64,000 nucleotides of DNA. Origin: Andalucia godoyi (lineage: Eukaryota > Discoba > Jakobea > Jakobida > Andaluciidae). The stretch lies in NCBI GenBank assembly GCA_009859145.1, contig VRVR01000002.1:310001-374000 (forward strand), given 5' to 3'. Below are positions 18,101 to 26,233 of this stretch, one piece after another. The notes beneath the pieces are model-generated. The model was not told the origin of the DNA. It made no database searches and saw nothing but the letters and a program-made list of their open reading frames with translations. Every line of letters begins with the position of its first letter. The stretch's first letter is position 1. Position numbers and translations under genes: made by a program.

Positions 18101-20575
18101 GATTCCTTGACTTCTCAATTTAACGAGTTGACAAACAACCGATTTTGCATAAGAACCGATGCACCAAAGTCTGAGATTTTGCTGGATAAGGCACGGAAAA
18201 GAGCCTCCATTCCTGATTATGATGCGGCCATCCGGGTTTCTCGTGAACAACATGATATGGATTCATTGATTTCCGCGCTCTATGAAGTTGCAGAATTGTG
18301 TTTGAAAACAGCAGACGCCGCCAATGCCGATGCAGTGCGAAGAAGATCGTTTTCGTACTTTAACGACTGCCTTGATGCGTGTTTTGCGCGAGTGAACGTT
18401 TTAGATGCGGTTTCAAAGACCCCAAGCATCTTGGAAGGAAAGATCGTTGATCCGAAACACGTGTCCTACGTTATTCTGTCCTGCTCGCGATTTTTGTTCG
18501 GTACCAGCAACATTGATCTTATACAAGCAGCCTGCTTGACGGCGTGTTGGACAGCTCGCAAAATGCTCTCGCACCATGTGCACACCGTTGCAGATTTTGC
18601 GCGGTTTGTGTGTGTTGACTCCCCGCCGGGTGTGGCGATTCTGGATCCGAAATCGTTGGTTTGGGGTGGGAAATTGATTATTCAGTTATCAGTCGCCTTT
18701 GGGCAATGGATGGACGTGCTACCTCTTCTTTCCTTTTGTGAGTATCTGTCTGTCTTCCATCTGCGAGATGAGAAGATGGTCACTTTATTTCGGCGATGGA
18801 AGACGAAGGTGTCGCAAGAACTGGATGTCGAAGTCGTCAACTGGAACAAAGTTCAGGATTTCGAAACTTCGTTCCTTGTGGATTACGCAATGCCTACTGG
18901 GGATGATCCTCTGTTGACGACGGAACACCCAATGCAATCTCTGGGTTGCCGCATTCGTCGAAAGTATGATGATGCTTTCCAATGCTTGTCTGATCAGCGA
19001 AAAGAAGATTTCTTTGCGGCTATCGATCCTCTCATTCAAATTTGTAAGGATGCACAGTACTCAACAATGCATCGAATGGCAAGTTTGTTGCGAGGCTACG
19101 GTGCATACTTTTTCAATGGACAAGTTGATGCAGAACTCTCGCAATATATGGATCCGTCTGCATGGACATTACTGGGGAAGCGGTCGTCTGTGTCGACAGT
19201 TGCTCTTCGTCCGCTTGATGACATCAGGATTGCATTCCTTCTGAATCGTTACGATGAGGTTGAAAGACTAGTTGGTCGCGAATTTCTTCAAGAGGGTGTG
19301 CAGCGAAATGGCTATGCGTTGGTTGCGGCCCTAGTGTTGCAGGGCAAGGTTAAGGAAGCGCTCACCATCGATACCAGGTTCCTGAATCGATCTGCCGGAA
19401 CTCTTGCAATGCTAACGAACTCTTCGAAGGAAAAATGGAATCTATTTTCCAGGAGTGCGTTTTCTGGGTCGTTTCGAGCATCTTTGCAGGTCCAGAAACG
19501 TGTGGAAAACGCTGGTGCTGGAAAGGATGCCAAAACTGCAAAACCACCCGCCGGCAAGAAGGATGAGAAATCCCTCCCAGCTGTGGAAGAACCGAAAGAC
19601 ACGGAAAAAGATGAATTGTCCTTGTTGGGCCCAGTTCTCCGTCTTTCAGTTGCGCTAAATCACTGTTCCAAGAATAGTTTCCACCGTCGTCTGTTGCGTA
19701 TGATATTTGCTGAACTTGCCTTTGTTTATGGCACTGCGGAGAATCTTCGACACAAGGGTCGTTATTTCCTCTTGCGTAGCATACTGCATGCACAGCAAGA
19801 ATATGATTTGCTATTTGGCGGAAAAGAAGATGAACTTTCCAAAACACTGACTTCTCTGGACAGTTGCCCAGAGTCTGTGAAGCAGTACCTAAAAGGTGTG
19901 GGTTTGAACATGGATTCCTTGTCTGTGATGCACTGCTTTTCACAGATTTATCGAGAGTTTGAGATTGGTGCGACGGACTATGCCAGACGGGAGCCAGTGC
20001 TTGTTGAAATGCACCAGTGGCTTCTGAAACAGAATGCAGGGTATGCGTCGTTGCTCTGTTCTGAAGTCACCCCTTGGGAAGATCGGTCTGTCGAAATCGG
20101 ATTTTGGGCGTCAACTTGGTACGTGTTGGACGAGGCTGATCAGGTATTGGCAAAGCATGCTCGGGGAATGTCGGCTCTGGAATTGAAGAGGCGGGAATCT
20201 CAGGGGTTTGTTGATGTGGTTCAGGGAGTTACCATACTTGCTTCGTACACCCATGCAGCTGATGCGGGACGGGTTGCGCAGCGGATGGTCGCTCTTCCGG
20301 ATGTCCAGGCTCTGTTGCTTGCGGTTCGTTCTTGGCGTTATTCGTTTGCAATGAACGGCCCGGCAAGTCCGTTGACAGTAGAGAAGTACGCAACAGTCGC
20401 AAATGCCTTTGTCGACTGCTTTGCAGCCGCGTTGGACTGCGAGATTTCGTGGTGGACAGAAAAGCGCATCGATTTGTTTGAAACGTTGTTTGATGCAGAG
20501 CGGGGTTCTGTTTGGGTTGATACGGACCTCCTCATCCTGCTACTTCGCTGCCTCGGTTTTTCAACTGCATCGTAG
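15191..20575 (+). CDS. CFAP54-like axonemal central-apparatus protein
   Basis: This single-exon gene encodes a 1794-aa, almost wholly helical protein. Residues about 60-190 (LIYNACVTVMDLSKVLL ... VRYLSFRVRLYGIMSRCL ... PPPPETDRSL) follow the pattern of the CFAP54 N-terminal domain as I know it. CFAP54 is a C1d-projection protein of the axonemal central pair. Two Lys/Ala/Pro/Glu-rich linkers, near residues 850-880 and 1440-1475, separate three helical blocks. The protein is much shorter than animal CFAP54 (about 3100 aa). Another TPR-like flagellar protein such as CFAP46 is the main alternative. Confidence 0.7.
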   Translation: MASSALEFTATVQSTMSGTTLKRSAVEEPCLAIDPWFAEPETVQRIVHRLDSCRQVMEKSSRSKEYHLIYNACVTVMDLSKVLLGNGMPHVAVPYVGFAIMMTEATISLASVRYLSFRVRLYGIMSRCLSAAGHVTHSRKCLERCLQKIDWLDKLEHSDRIPPPPETDRSLARAREDVKRYMSEETAKKERAIEIAFREKSVDKLKSFGSSTLVDLLVSAVGNMTYVDALGAKETVDVAQEPKEKMGEILAFAEQLCMASTVLGQSKGRLCSELALHLYKNFAKKAYTSYVQKRDLLYKQHGNVDRVAGQEIVTSVLHNIARALISSRCLDYILCGQIMMQSCAMLIENKESSIASKLLISTASFLSDARARLSQKRFIQDRVRTRMLYALQADCVEMTNFVHMYCLGKSVQNMDGIHKSDAFALQMARAMSTGKYPLSVDFWQSNIPLEFAKRAVSKRFLRIYIPLRFVANLTIHTLFVYWKKMPTVISVYDVFQTVDMDQLRQSFAGNYSEAYVDVFDRLQENGEYAFAFRSDQERDLGKAEGTLFTVDPVHPFAWEFSALRRITGVLSYQFSEDKTAQNKGKWASLLTWALDASVMIDAPLMTLEIASKVYQSFIPLLVGRQKPPALFKPFLSLFVVLANQLPNWAKYRPDSQRFIAKVTYELLSFAEQNNETVLLKDGVLEPFLKYSKVPTAFVKQREIDRLLTVYSPENVKGDLAGDSVLAAAIELSALFRRKQFADVLKKVVAVSKLVQQVFAKFSEENKVDIPPRIDSTDASVLTEQAKKVIFCALKIARKRRALRKARSDFVQDELPWRAHLELLRALSLKSIYDQIVAGAFVNIDEVANAAAPRKDAKKEAPKKGAAPEPVAEPAVDLNDAIPFLKITDATQRRECMQKEVIASIGKACELAHRSGAWMLGLDAALHCLQFGMVTKPIARTVVEIFRSHAVEAAQLGIDREFPLLFENVGDDSLTSQFNELTNNRFCIRTDAPKSEILLDKARKRASIPDYDAAIRVSREQHDMDSLISALYEVAELCLKTADAANADAVRRRSFSYFNDCLDACFARVNVLDAVSKTPSILEGKIVDPKHVSYVILSCSRFLFGTSNIDLIQAACLTACWTARKMLSHHVHTVADFARFVCVDSPPGVAILDPKSLVWGGKLIIQLSVAFGQWMDVLPLLSFCEYLSVFHLRDEKMVTLFRRWKTKVSQELDVEVVNWNKVQDFETSFLVDYAMPTGDDPLLTTEHPMQSLGCRIRRKYDDAFQCLSDQRKEDFFAAIDPLIQICKDAQYSTMHRMASLLRGYGAYFFNGQVDAELSQYMDPSAWTLLGKRSSVSTVALRPLDDIRIAFLLNRYDEVERLVGREFLQEGVQRNGYALVAALVLQGKVKEALTIDTRFLNRSAGTLAMLTNSSKEKWNLFSRSAFSGSFRASLQVQKRVENAGAGKDAKTAKPPAGKKDEKSLPAVEEPKDTEKDELSLLGPVLRLSVALNHCSKNSFHRRLLRMIFAELAFVYGTAENLRHKGRYFLLRSILHAQQEYDLLFGGKEDELSKTLTSLDSCPESVKQYLKGVGLNMDSLSVMHCFSQIYREFEIGATDYARREPVLVEMHQWLLKQNAGYASLLCSEVTPWEDRSVEIGFWASTWYVLDEADQVLAKHARGMSALELKRRESQGFVDVVQGVTILASYTHAADAGRVAQRMVALPDVQALLLAVRSWRYSFAMNGPASPLTVEKYATVANAFVDCFAAALDCEISWWTEKRIDLFETLFDAERGSVWVDTDLLILLLRCLGFSTAS

Positions 20576-20789
20576 GGGGGATGGTTGTGTTGCATCGACC
20601 TTCGGTTTACGTTTTTTGTGGGCTCTTTGTGCAGGAGGGGAGAGTTGTTTCTACTTGTGTTCTGTTTTGATTCGGCCTTGTAAACTTTTTCTGTTTTTTA
20701 TACCTTTGGTTTTGGTATTGTTTGGCCTTCGTTGCCATTCGCGCTCTCCACGCATCGATCATTTGTTGGCGCTTTTATGGAATTCAGCA

Positions 20790-21329
20790 TCAACATTCGC
20801 TCGATTGACAATGGAGATTGCGCAACAGAGAATCCCTTCCTCCGCGATTGTGAAACCAATCAAGAACTTGAGCCATTAGCTGACCATGATCAAACGCCAT
20901 TGAAGCTTGGAATGCGGAATCGAGAGCTGTGGAGATTGGTATCAAATGAGCAGAAGCTGCATCATCCGCACCTGCTAGCGAAGAAAAGTCAGCGACCGAA
21001 ACAGCATAACAAATCGTAACCGTATGCTTTCGAGGATCTCGTCCTGGATTTCCACGAACCGCAACCAACCCGGCGTTGCATCCGTGAACGCTGCACTCTT
21101 CTTCCAACTCCCGGACAGCAGCTGCTTCTGGGTTTTCACCGTAATCCACAAATCCTCCAGGAAACGCATATGCTCCGGCATGTGGTTCTCGTCCACGTCG
21201 GATCAGCACAATCTCATCGACTTCGCACTGAGGATGAAACCCTGCTATTCGAAACACTGCTGCATCCACAGTCAGTGCTGGATTCCGGAAGCACATGGGA
21301 GGATTAGGAACCGGTTCCGTTTGCGACAT
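20790..21329 (-). CDS. Nudix hydrolase, ADP-ribose pyrophosphatase type
   Basis: The 179-aa protein begins at the ATG at 21329 (MSQTEPVP); the frame upstream has only a GTG. The Nudix box GX5EX7REUXEE is intact as GGFVDYGENPEAAAVRELEEE, with the metal-binding glutamates present. The following GNPGRDPRKHTVTICY block is usual in ADP-ribose or related nucleotide-sugar pyrophosphatases. Upstream IVLIRRGREPHAGAYAFPGG is the typical Nudix beta strand and loop. It probably hydrolyses a nucleoside diphosphate linked to another moiety. The exact substrate is not inferable. Confidence 0.9.
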   Translation of the reverse strand: MSQTEPVPNPPMCFRNPALTVDAAVFRIAGFHPQCEVDEIVLIRRGREPHAGAYAFPGGFVDYGENPEAAAVRELEEECSVHGCNAGLVAVRGNPGRDPRKHTVTICYAVSVADFSSLAGADDAASAHLIPISTALDSAFQASMAFDHGQLMAQVLDWFHNRGGRDSLLRNLHCQSSEC

Positions 21330-21595
21330 GTCTGCGAATCCCCGACTGCACCCAGGCACTTTGTCAATCTGCACGAGACGACCCCGAACCACCGACAGTC
21401 GCTTTTTCGTTTGACGACCTCAGACGGTCTTCTATAGATGTTCGGTGCGGCGAACGAATCCTGTTGACATTTGTCGATCGCGGAGCTGCAAAGTCTTGCA
21501 AGAATCCTCGGCCACCCTTTTTTATCTTTTCTTCTTTTTTTTCTCTTTTTTTTTTTCTTTGGCAATGAAGGACGGCGCACACGAATTGTAGCAAA

Positions 21596-22087
21596 ATGCT
21601 GCGTGAGTCTGGAAACGTGAATCAATATCGCGTCGAAAAGCTTGCTCCTGACGTTAAGGAAAAGACGCCAACCCTTCGAACGAAAGCAGAAGCGCTGATT
21701 TGGGTCTGTGTTGCGATTGCGTCGTGGTACATATTTGCTCCATATGATCGAACAATTCGAAGAGGCCATTACGTTGCATTTTTCCTGTGGTCCGGGCTTG
21801 CGCTGCTTGCTATTTCGGCAGGTTTATTTGCTCATCTTTCGCTGATTTTTGCAAGACATCCAAGTGAAAACGCTACGAGATCTCATCCATATCTGGTGTA
21901 TGGTACTATAGCGACGTCGTTCGGAATGACAATGTGCCTGATCATTGGACTATGGCCTGCGCTGACTGTTTTTGGGCCCGTATTCCTGTTTCTCAATGCA
22001 ATGGGATTCATCCACATATTCCCACTAATACCCGACTGGGGACGATGGCTGTCCAGTGGGCGGACAAGGAAACCCAACAGACTGTGA
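21596..22087 (+). CDS. TMEM128-like membrane protein
   Basis: The 163-aa protein has a charged N-terminus, then about four hydrophobic segments: ALIWVCVAIASWYIF, YVAFFLWSGLALLAISAGLF, LVYGTIATSFGMTMCLIIGLW and PVFLFLNAMGFIHIFPL. The length, segment spacing and the last FLNAMG segment resemble TMEM128, a small ER-type membrane protein of unknown molecular function. The identification rests on topology and weak sequence similarity. It is divergent from the Nudix gene. Confidence 0.6.
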   Translation: MLRESGNVNQYRVEKLAPDVKEKTPTLRTKAEALIWVCVAIASWYIFAPYDRTIRRGHYVAFFLWSGLALLAISAGLFAHLSLIFARHPSENATRSHPYLVYGTIATSFGMTMCLIIGLWPALTVFGPVFLFLNAMGFIHIFPLIPDWGRWLSSGRTRKPNRL

Positions 22088-22206
22088 CCAATCAATTGTA
22101 TTTTTCACGGAGATTAAAAAGAGGGGAGAGGTTGCACCACAGAAGATGTTGAAAACCGAGAGGGAAACGGTGTCTTGAATTCAATAAAACAAGATGACAC
22201 AAAAAT

Positions 22207-22992
22207 CTAGCACTGGGTACCGGGAAGGAAGAACTTGGCGGTCAGTTCGCTTTTCCGAAACAAAAGGTCAATGTTCCTTCGTGTTCCCTTTTCCCAGTCT
22301 ACGGAGGACACCTTAAGCAGTCCGTCCACATCTCTTGCATATCCCGTTGCCAACGGGCTTACTTCAATAACCGTGTCTGAAAATTGAGCTGCGATTGCGG
22401 CAATCTTGGCGCCTTCTGGCAACGACGAATGTACTAAAACGCAAAAACCACCTTGAGGCATGGGCTCACGGTTACTGAAAAACTGGTGAGCCAGCACCGG
22501 CTTGTCATCGACTAAAGCATTGAAATCGTCAACAATCAAATACGATCTGTACGTACCATTCCGAAGACAGCATATTTCGCTGGGCTGAGGCACCCTGTAT
22601 GCGGCAGGGCGCTGTGACAGCTTTGCATATGGAGGTGCAACAACATTGTGGAATGGAACCTCTGGGAAATCAGTGGAACGAAGAGGGACTGAGGATTCGG
22701 ATCCGGAAGACGCATGAGAGGCGGAAAGTACGTCCACATAGACGACAGCGGAGGAGTCAAAAGGGATTCCTAATTTCCGCTGCAGTGTCGTAAAATGCAG
22801 AAATGAGTGTTTGAGCCCCGCTACGGCTGCCGAAGGGAAGGATGCGGCGGAAGGAGAAGCGGGAAATGCCTTCAAGAAAAACGACAGGACGTGTGATAGA
22901 AGGAAGGAGGCATCTTCATTCGCGCTCGTCTGAACAATCAAAATCCTGGAATTTTCATGCAACGGAAGAAAGGGTGTCAGGGTGTCAAACAT
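22207..22992 (-). CDS. ELP6: Elongator complex subunit ELP6
   Basis: The 261-aa protein aligns with ELP6 along its length: SFLLSHVLSFFLKAFP near residue 30, HSFLHFTTLQRKLGI near 66, LIVDDFNALV near 152, GGFCVLVHSS, and ATGYARDVDGLLKV followed by a terminal KFFLPG. ELP6 has a RecA-like fold without a working Walker motif. It forms the ELP4-5-6 ring that regulates Elongator, which modifies wobble uridines (mcm5/ncm5 pathway) of tRNAs. The Elongator regulator KTI12 is encoded 10 kb away. Confidence 0.88.
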   Translation of the reverse strand: MFDTLTPFLPLHENSRILIVQTSANEDASFLLSHVLSFFLKAFPASPSAASFPSAAVAGLKHSFLHFTTLQRKLGIPFDSSAVVYVDVLSASHASSGSESSVPLRSTDFPEVPFHNVVAPPYAKLSQRPAAYRVPQPSEICCLRNGTYRSYLIVDDFNALVDDKPVLAHQFFSNREPMPQGGFCVLVHSSLPEGAKIAAIAAQFSDTVIEVSPLATGYARDVDGLLKVSSVDWEKGTRRNIDLLFRKSELTAKFFLPGTQC

Positions 22993-23090
22993 TTGTCAGT
23001 TCTGCAATGACGATAGCCTCGCTCAAAAATTCTTCAGCGAAAGCAATGTTGATAAAATGGAGCAAGAAGCCGGGGATGGTTGGTAGCTTT

Positions 23091-23740
23091 GTGTATTTCA
23101 ACCATTGAACATCGAACAAAAAAAAAACATCATACCGAGAGTTTGTTTTATCTGGTCTGGTTGTGGTTTGGAGGTGGGGGACGCGATGTTCTTACCGTAG
23201 TCAACTCTAGAATTTTCTTCATTCTTCCCCCTTTCCCCTTTCTATTACCTGCTGTTTGCTTTTCTTCTATCGAACCCTCAAGCAGCACCTTTCATCAAAG
23301 ACAAAACATCTCATGGCTCCAGAGAGGGAGGGATCTTCCCGACAAACTCAACCCGAAGACACCGAGAACCAAGAAACCAGCTGATTCCCCTCTCGTCGGA
23401 GGTCGAGAGCAAGCGGATGGTCGTCAAATCGCGAAGATGTGATCGATTGCGCTCGGAATGCGCTTTCAAGTGAAAGAACAAGAAGAAGCAAAGACAAACA
23501 CGTCGTCAGACGCGATGTGTCACACCGCATTGAAAATCAGCAACACGATGCGCACGTGAGAATTGCACATGCGGTGTGCAGCGCCGCCGACCACATTCTG
23601 TTTCCTCCAACGTTCATTTATTGAATGTTGAATCGATTGGGGAATGTGTTGGTTGCGATGACTCTTTGATGCAGAGTTGGTGCTCGTTCCGAATTGGATC
23701 TGTCTTCGGTGACAGCTTCGCCGATGTCGATCAACAATTT
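23091..23740 (+). repeat. Dispersed repeat R1, copy B
   Basis: This copy is near-identical to the reverse complement of 6704-7386 through its centre, differing by a few substitutions and small indels in homopurine tracts. Its left end (TGTGTAT..CAAC.ATTGAACATC.AAC) resembles copy C rather than A. Its right end after GTGACAGCTTCG diverges from the GATTCATGTTGT end shared by A and C. The element lies between divergent ELP6 and the 750-aa gene. Confidence 0.85.
23348..23530 (-). other. Conserved 60-codon ORF inside R1 copy B
   Basis: It encodes the same 60 residues as the ORF at 6968-7150, with a signal-peptide-like hydrophobic start. The identity extends into flanking non-coding sequence, so it does not by itself show protein-level constraint. 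Confidence 0.2.
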
Positions 23741-23980
23741 TAAAAAAACAAAACAAAACTGAAAGAACGTGGGTTTGCCGGACTTTTCTACGAACAGACA
23801 GATGCTGGCTGCAGGCAGCCGAGAAATGTGGGATGCAGAATTACGCAGCTTGTTTTGCCACCTGGGTCGCATTTTTCCGTGATCGTGACACGCTCTTTGT
23901 TTGTTTGTTTTAAAATATACATTTCTCTGTACCGTCATTGGTTGGACATTTTTGCAATTGGAAGGTCGAATACAGGAAAA

Positions 23981-26233
23981 ATGAAACGAGTTTCGGATCC
24001 TGCAGTATTACTGACAACTGCCAGAGGTCGTCCGTTCCAGGTTTCTTCAGTTCCGAATCTTCCTTCCCACATTTCGGTACTGTACCCAACGTCGTTTGCG
24101 ATCCTCGATCTGAACATGGCTGCGGATGTTGGTCTTCGAAGCCAATCAATCAAGTCAGTGGATCTGTCTTCGCTACTTTCGCCTGCCGTGAACACTCAGT
24201 CAGAGGAAGCCCAAAAGCACAAAGTGTTTTCAAAAGTTCCGAAATGCAGCGCCTTCTTTGATTCTGCTTCTGATGTCGTGATTGCGATGTTGTCGTTTCC
24301 GTCACTGTTGCAATCGTTCGTGTTCATATCGTTCTCTATTTCGAGCAGTCAGTTTTCTCAGCCAAGTGTTATTCCGGCTGAATCTGTCAAGGCTGCGCAC
24401 ATGCACTGTTTCTTGTCGACACAATCAATGTTTGTTACGTTGACGCGGTCGAGCGTCGAGGTGTATGAATTCTCCTTTTCGGCGCAGGATGGTTCTCCAT
24501 TGTTCCAAAAACGCCACGAACATGCCATTTCGGCTGTGGATTGGGATTCTGGAAGAACCGGCAATGGACCAGAAATGGTGGCGTCCGATTCTGCTGTATA
24601 CATTCTCTTTGGAAACGTGATTCTCGCATACTTGGCGCAGTTTGGAGGAGTTCGAAGAATCATGAATGCGGTTTCTAAATCCATTTCTGATCCACGTCCG
24701 GTGCATGGGAAAGGAGAAGACTATCTGGCGATTGCCGTGGATCCCGCTGGTCAGTCTTTGGTTATTCTTCGAGAAACAAGTTTGTACTCATTCTGTCCAA
24801 GTGGCAGAGGTTCTGTTGGTTTCCGTCATATAGCGACAATATCAGGAATTGCTGGTATTTTGCATCCGAAGGAGGATGTGAACATTTTCTCTCTTCAGAT
24901 GTGGGTTTTATCGAAGAATTGCATTGCTCTTGAAGTCGACAACTCCGTCTTGCACGTCCTGGATCTTTTGAATTCCAAAATCGTGCTCTCTCTTGTTTTG
25001 CCTGCTGAATCGCAGGTTCCATCGCTTCCAGCAGCCATGGGCCCTTCTTCGACATCGTCGTTGGCATCTGCAACGTATGGGTTGACGCGAAATGCAAGTT
25101 CTTCCAGCGTGAAGAACAACAACACTTCGGGACCGTCGGTGCATTTTGAGAAGCCGACGTCTCAATTGAATGTTTCTGGATCCCGAGTATTTATTCTTGA
25201 TGCAACACCTCTGACAGACCGCCGATTAATCGTATCTTCGCCATATGGTCTTCTAGAGCTGCCACTGTCATCAATTCACCTGGAGAACGCAGTGTCCGAT
25301 TCTGAAAAATGGTTCCGCATGTACGGGACTCCAGGAAATGATGGTGCAAAGGAAAAATTGAGTGTTTTTGCGACTCCGCAGAACCCTGCTCTCGAGTTTG
25401 CGTTTGCGAACACACCCGTCGCTATCGATACTGCAAATAAGCACGTCAAAGACTGGGTTGCCGTTCCACAACGCCGGTTCTATACTCCCCTAAACTTTGC
25501 TGTCTTTCCAGTTCTCAAAGATGCGGTTACAAAACAAAGCGCTCAGTTTGATGTTACAGTTGATGATCAGCAGAGGCTCCAAAATCGGAGCGACGCTGCT
25601 TTTGCAAATAACTCTCTGCACGATTTGCGTGCTCTTTTGGAATCGACAGTTGTCCGTTCTGCGTGGACACCGGAAACAGCGAATCCGTCGTGGAGACAGC
25701 CATTCTCGTGCATGTTATCTCCGCATTCTGAAGAGAATGTCTGCTCGGGTCGATTGATCTGGTCTTGGAGTCTCCTTGAACGCGTGTGGTCAAGACACTC
25801 TCCGCCAAAAGCAGCTCCATGGACTGATTTTTCTTCTGTTTCTTCAGCCGCCGATTTAGTTCGAGAAACCAAGCGTCTTATTTCTTGTGGACCCGAACAC
25901 TCGTTTTCCATGATATCCGAGAGTCCAAGCATGGAGTCTCTGTTTTCAAAAGCACTGGCAATGTTATGGTGCGGATATATCCCTGTTGCAAGAATGTTGC
26001 TTTGTCCTCAGTTTGCCTCTGAGTGGGCGGAAATTGTAGAGATGAATAGTGATGCAGTGGCAAACGTGGACTTATTTTCTGTTGATCCGGACGTTTCTTT
26101 GAATCAAGATTCGTTGCTGGACTATCTGCAGATGTACATCAGCAAGCGTGAAGCTGGGGATCTCTCAGAATCTGAGCGGGATGCTATGGAAGCGCGCATG
26201 GTAGACATCGTGGGTAAGTGGAAAGGATTATAA
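23981..26233 (+). CDS. Unknown 750-aa protein, possibly beta-propeller
   Basis: I start at the ATG at 23981 (MKRVSDPAVLL); the upstream extension of the frame is T-rich leader. The first 450 residues alternate short hydrophobic strands and loops (for example LAIAVDPAGQSLVILRETSLYSF and WVLSKNCIALEVDNSVLHVLDLL) in the manner of a WD40-like propeller. The C-terminal 200 residues look helical (SLFSKALAMLWCGYIPVARMLL). The layout recalls nucleoporins or membrane-trafficking propeller-solenoid proteins, but I cannot match a specific family. A Ser/Asn-rich loop lies near residues 350-385. Confidence 0.65.
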   Translation: MKRVSDPAVLLTTARGRPFQVSSVPNLPSHISVLYPTSFAILDLNMAADVGLRSQSIKSVDLSSLLSPAVNTQSEEAQKHKVFSKVPKCSAFFDSASDVVIAMLSFPSLLQSFVFISFSISSSQFSQPSVIPAESVKAAHMHCFLSTQSMFVTLTRSSVEVYEFSFSAQDGSPLFQKRHEHAISAVDWDSGRTGNGPEMVASDSAVYILFGNVILAYLAQFGGVRRIMNAVSKSISDPRPVHGKGEDYLAIAVDPAGQSLVILRETSLYSFCPSGRGSVGFRHIATISGIAGILHPKEDVNIFSLQMWVLSKNCIALEVDNSVLHVLDLLNSKIVLSLVLPAESQVPSLPAAMGPSSTSSLASATYGLTRNASSSSVKNNNTSGPSVHFEKPTSQLNVSGSRVFILDATPLTDRRLIVSSPYGLLELPLSSIHLENAVSDSEKWFRMYGTPGNDGAKEKLSVFATPQNPALEFAFANTPVAIDTANKHVKDWVAVPQRRFYTPLNFAVFPVLKDAVTKQSAQFDVTVDDQQRLQNRSDAAFANNSLHDLRALLESTVVRSAWTPETANPSWRQPFSCMLSPHSEENVCSGRLIWSWSLLERVWSRHSPPKAAPWTDFSSVSSAADLVRETKRLISCGPEHSFSMISESPSMESLFSKALAMLWCGYIPVARMLLCPQFASEWAEIVEMNSDAVANVDLFSVDPDVSLNQDSLLDYLQMYISKREAGDLSESERDAMEARMVDIVGKWKGL

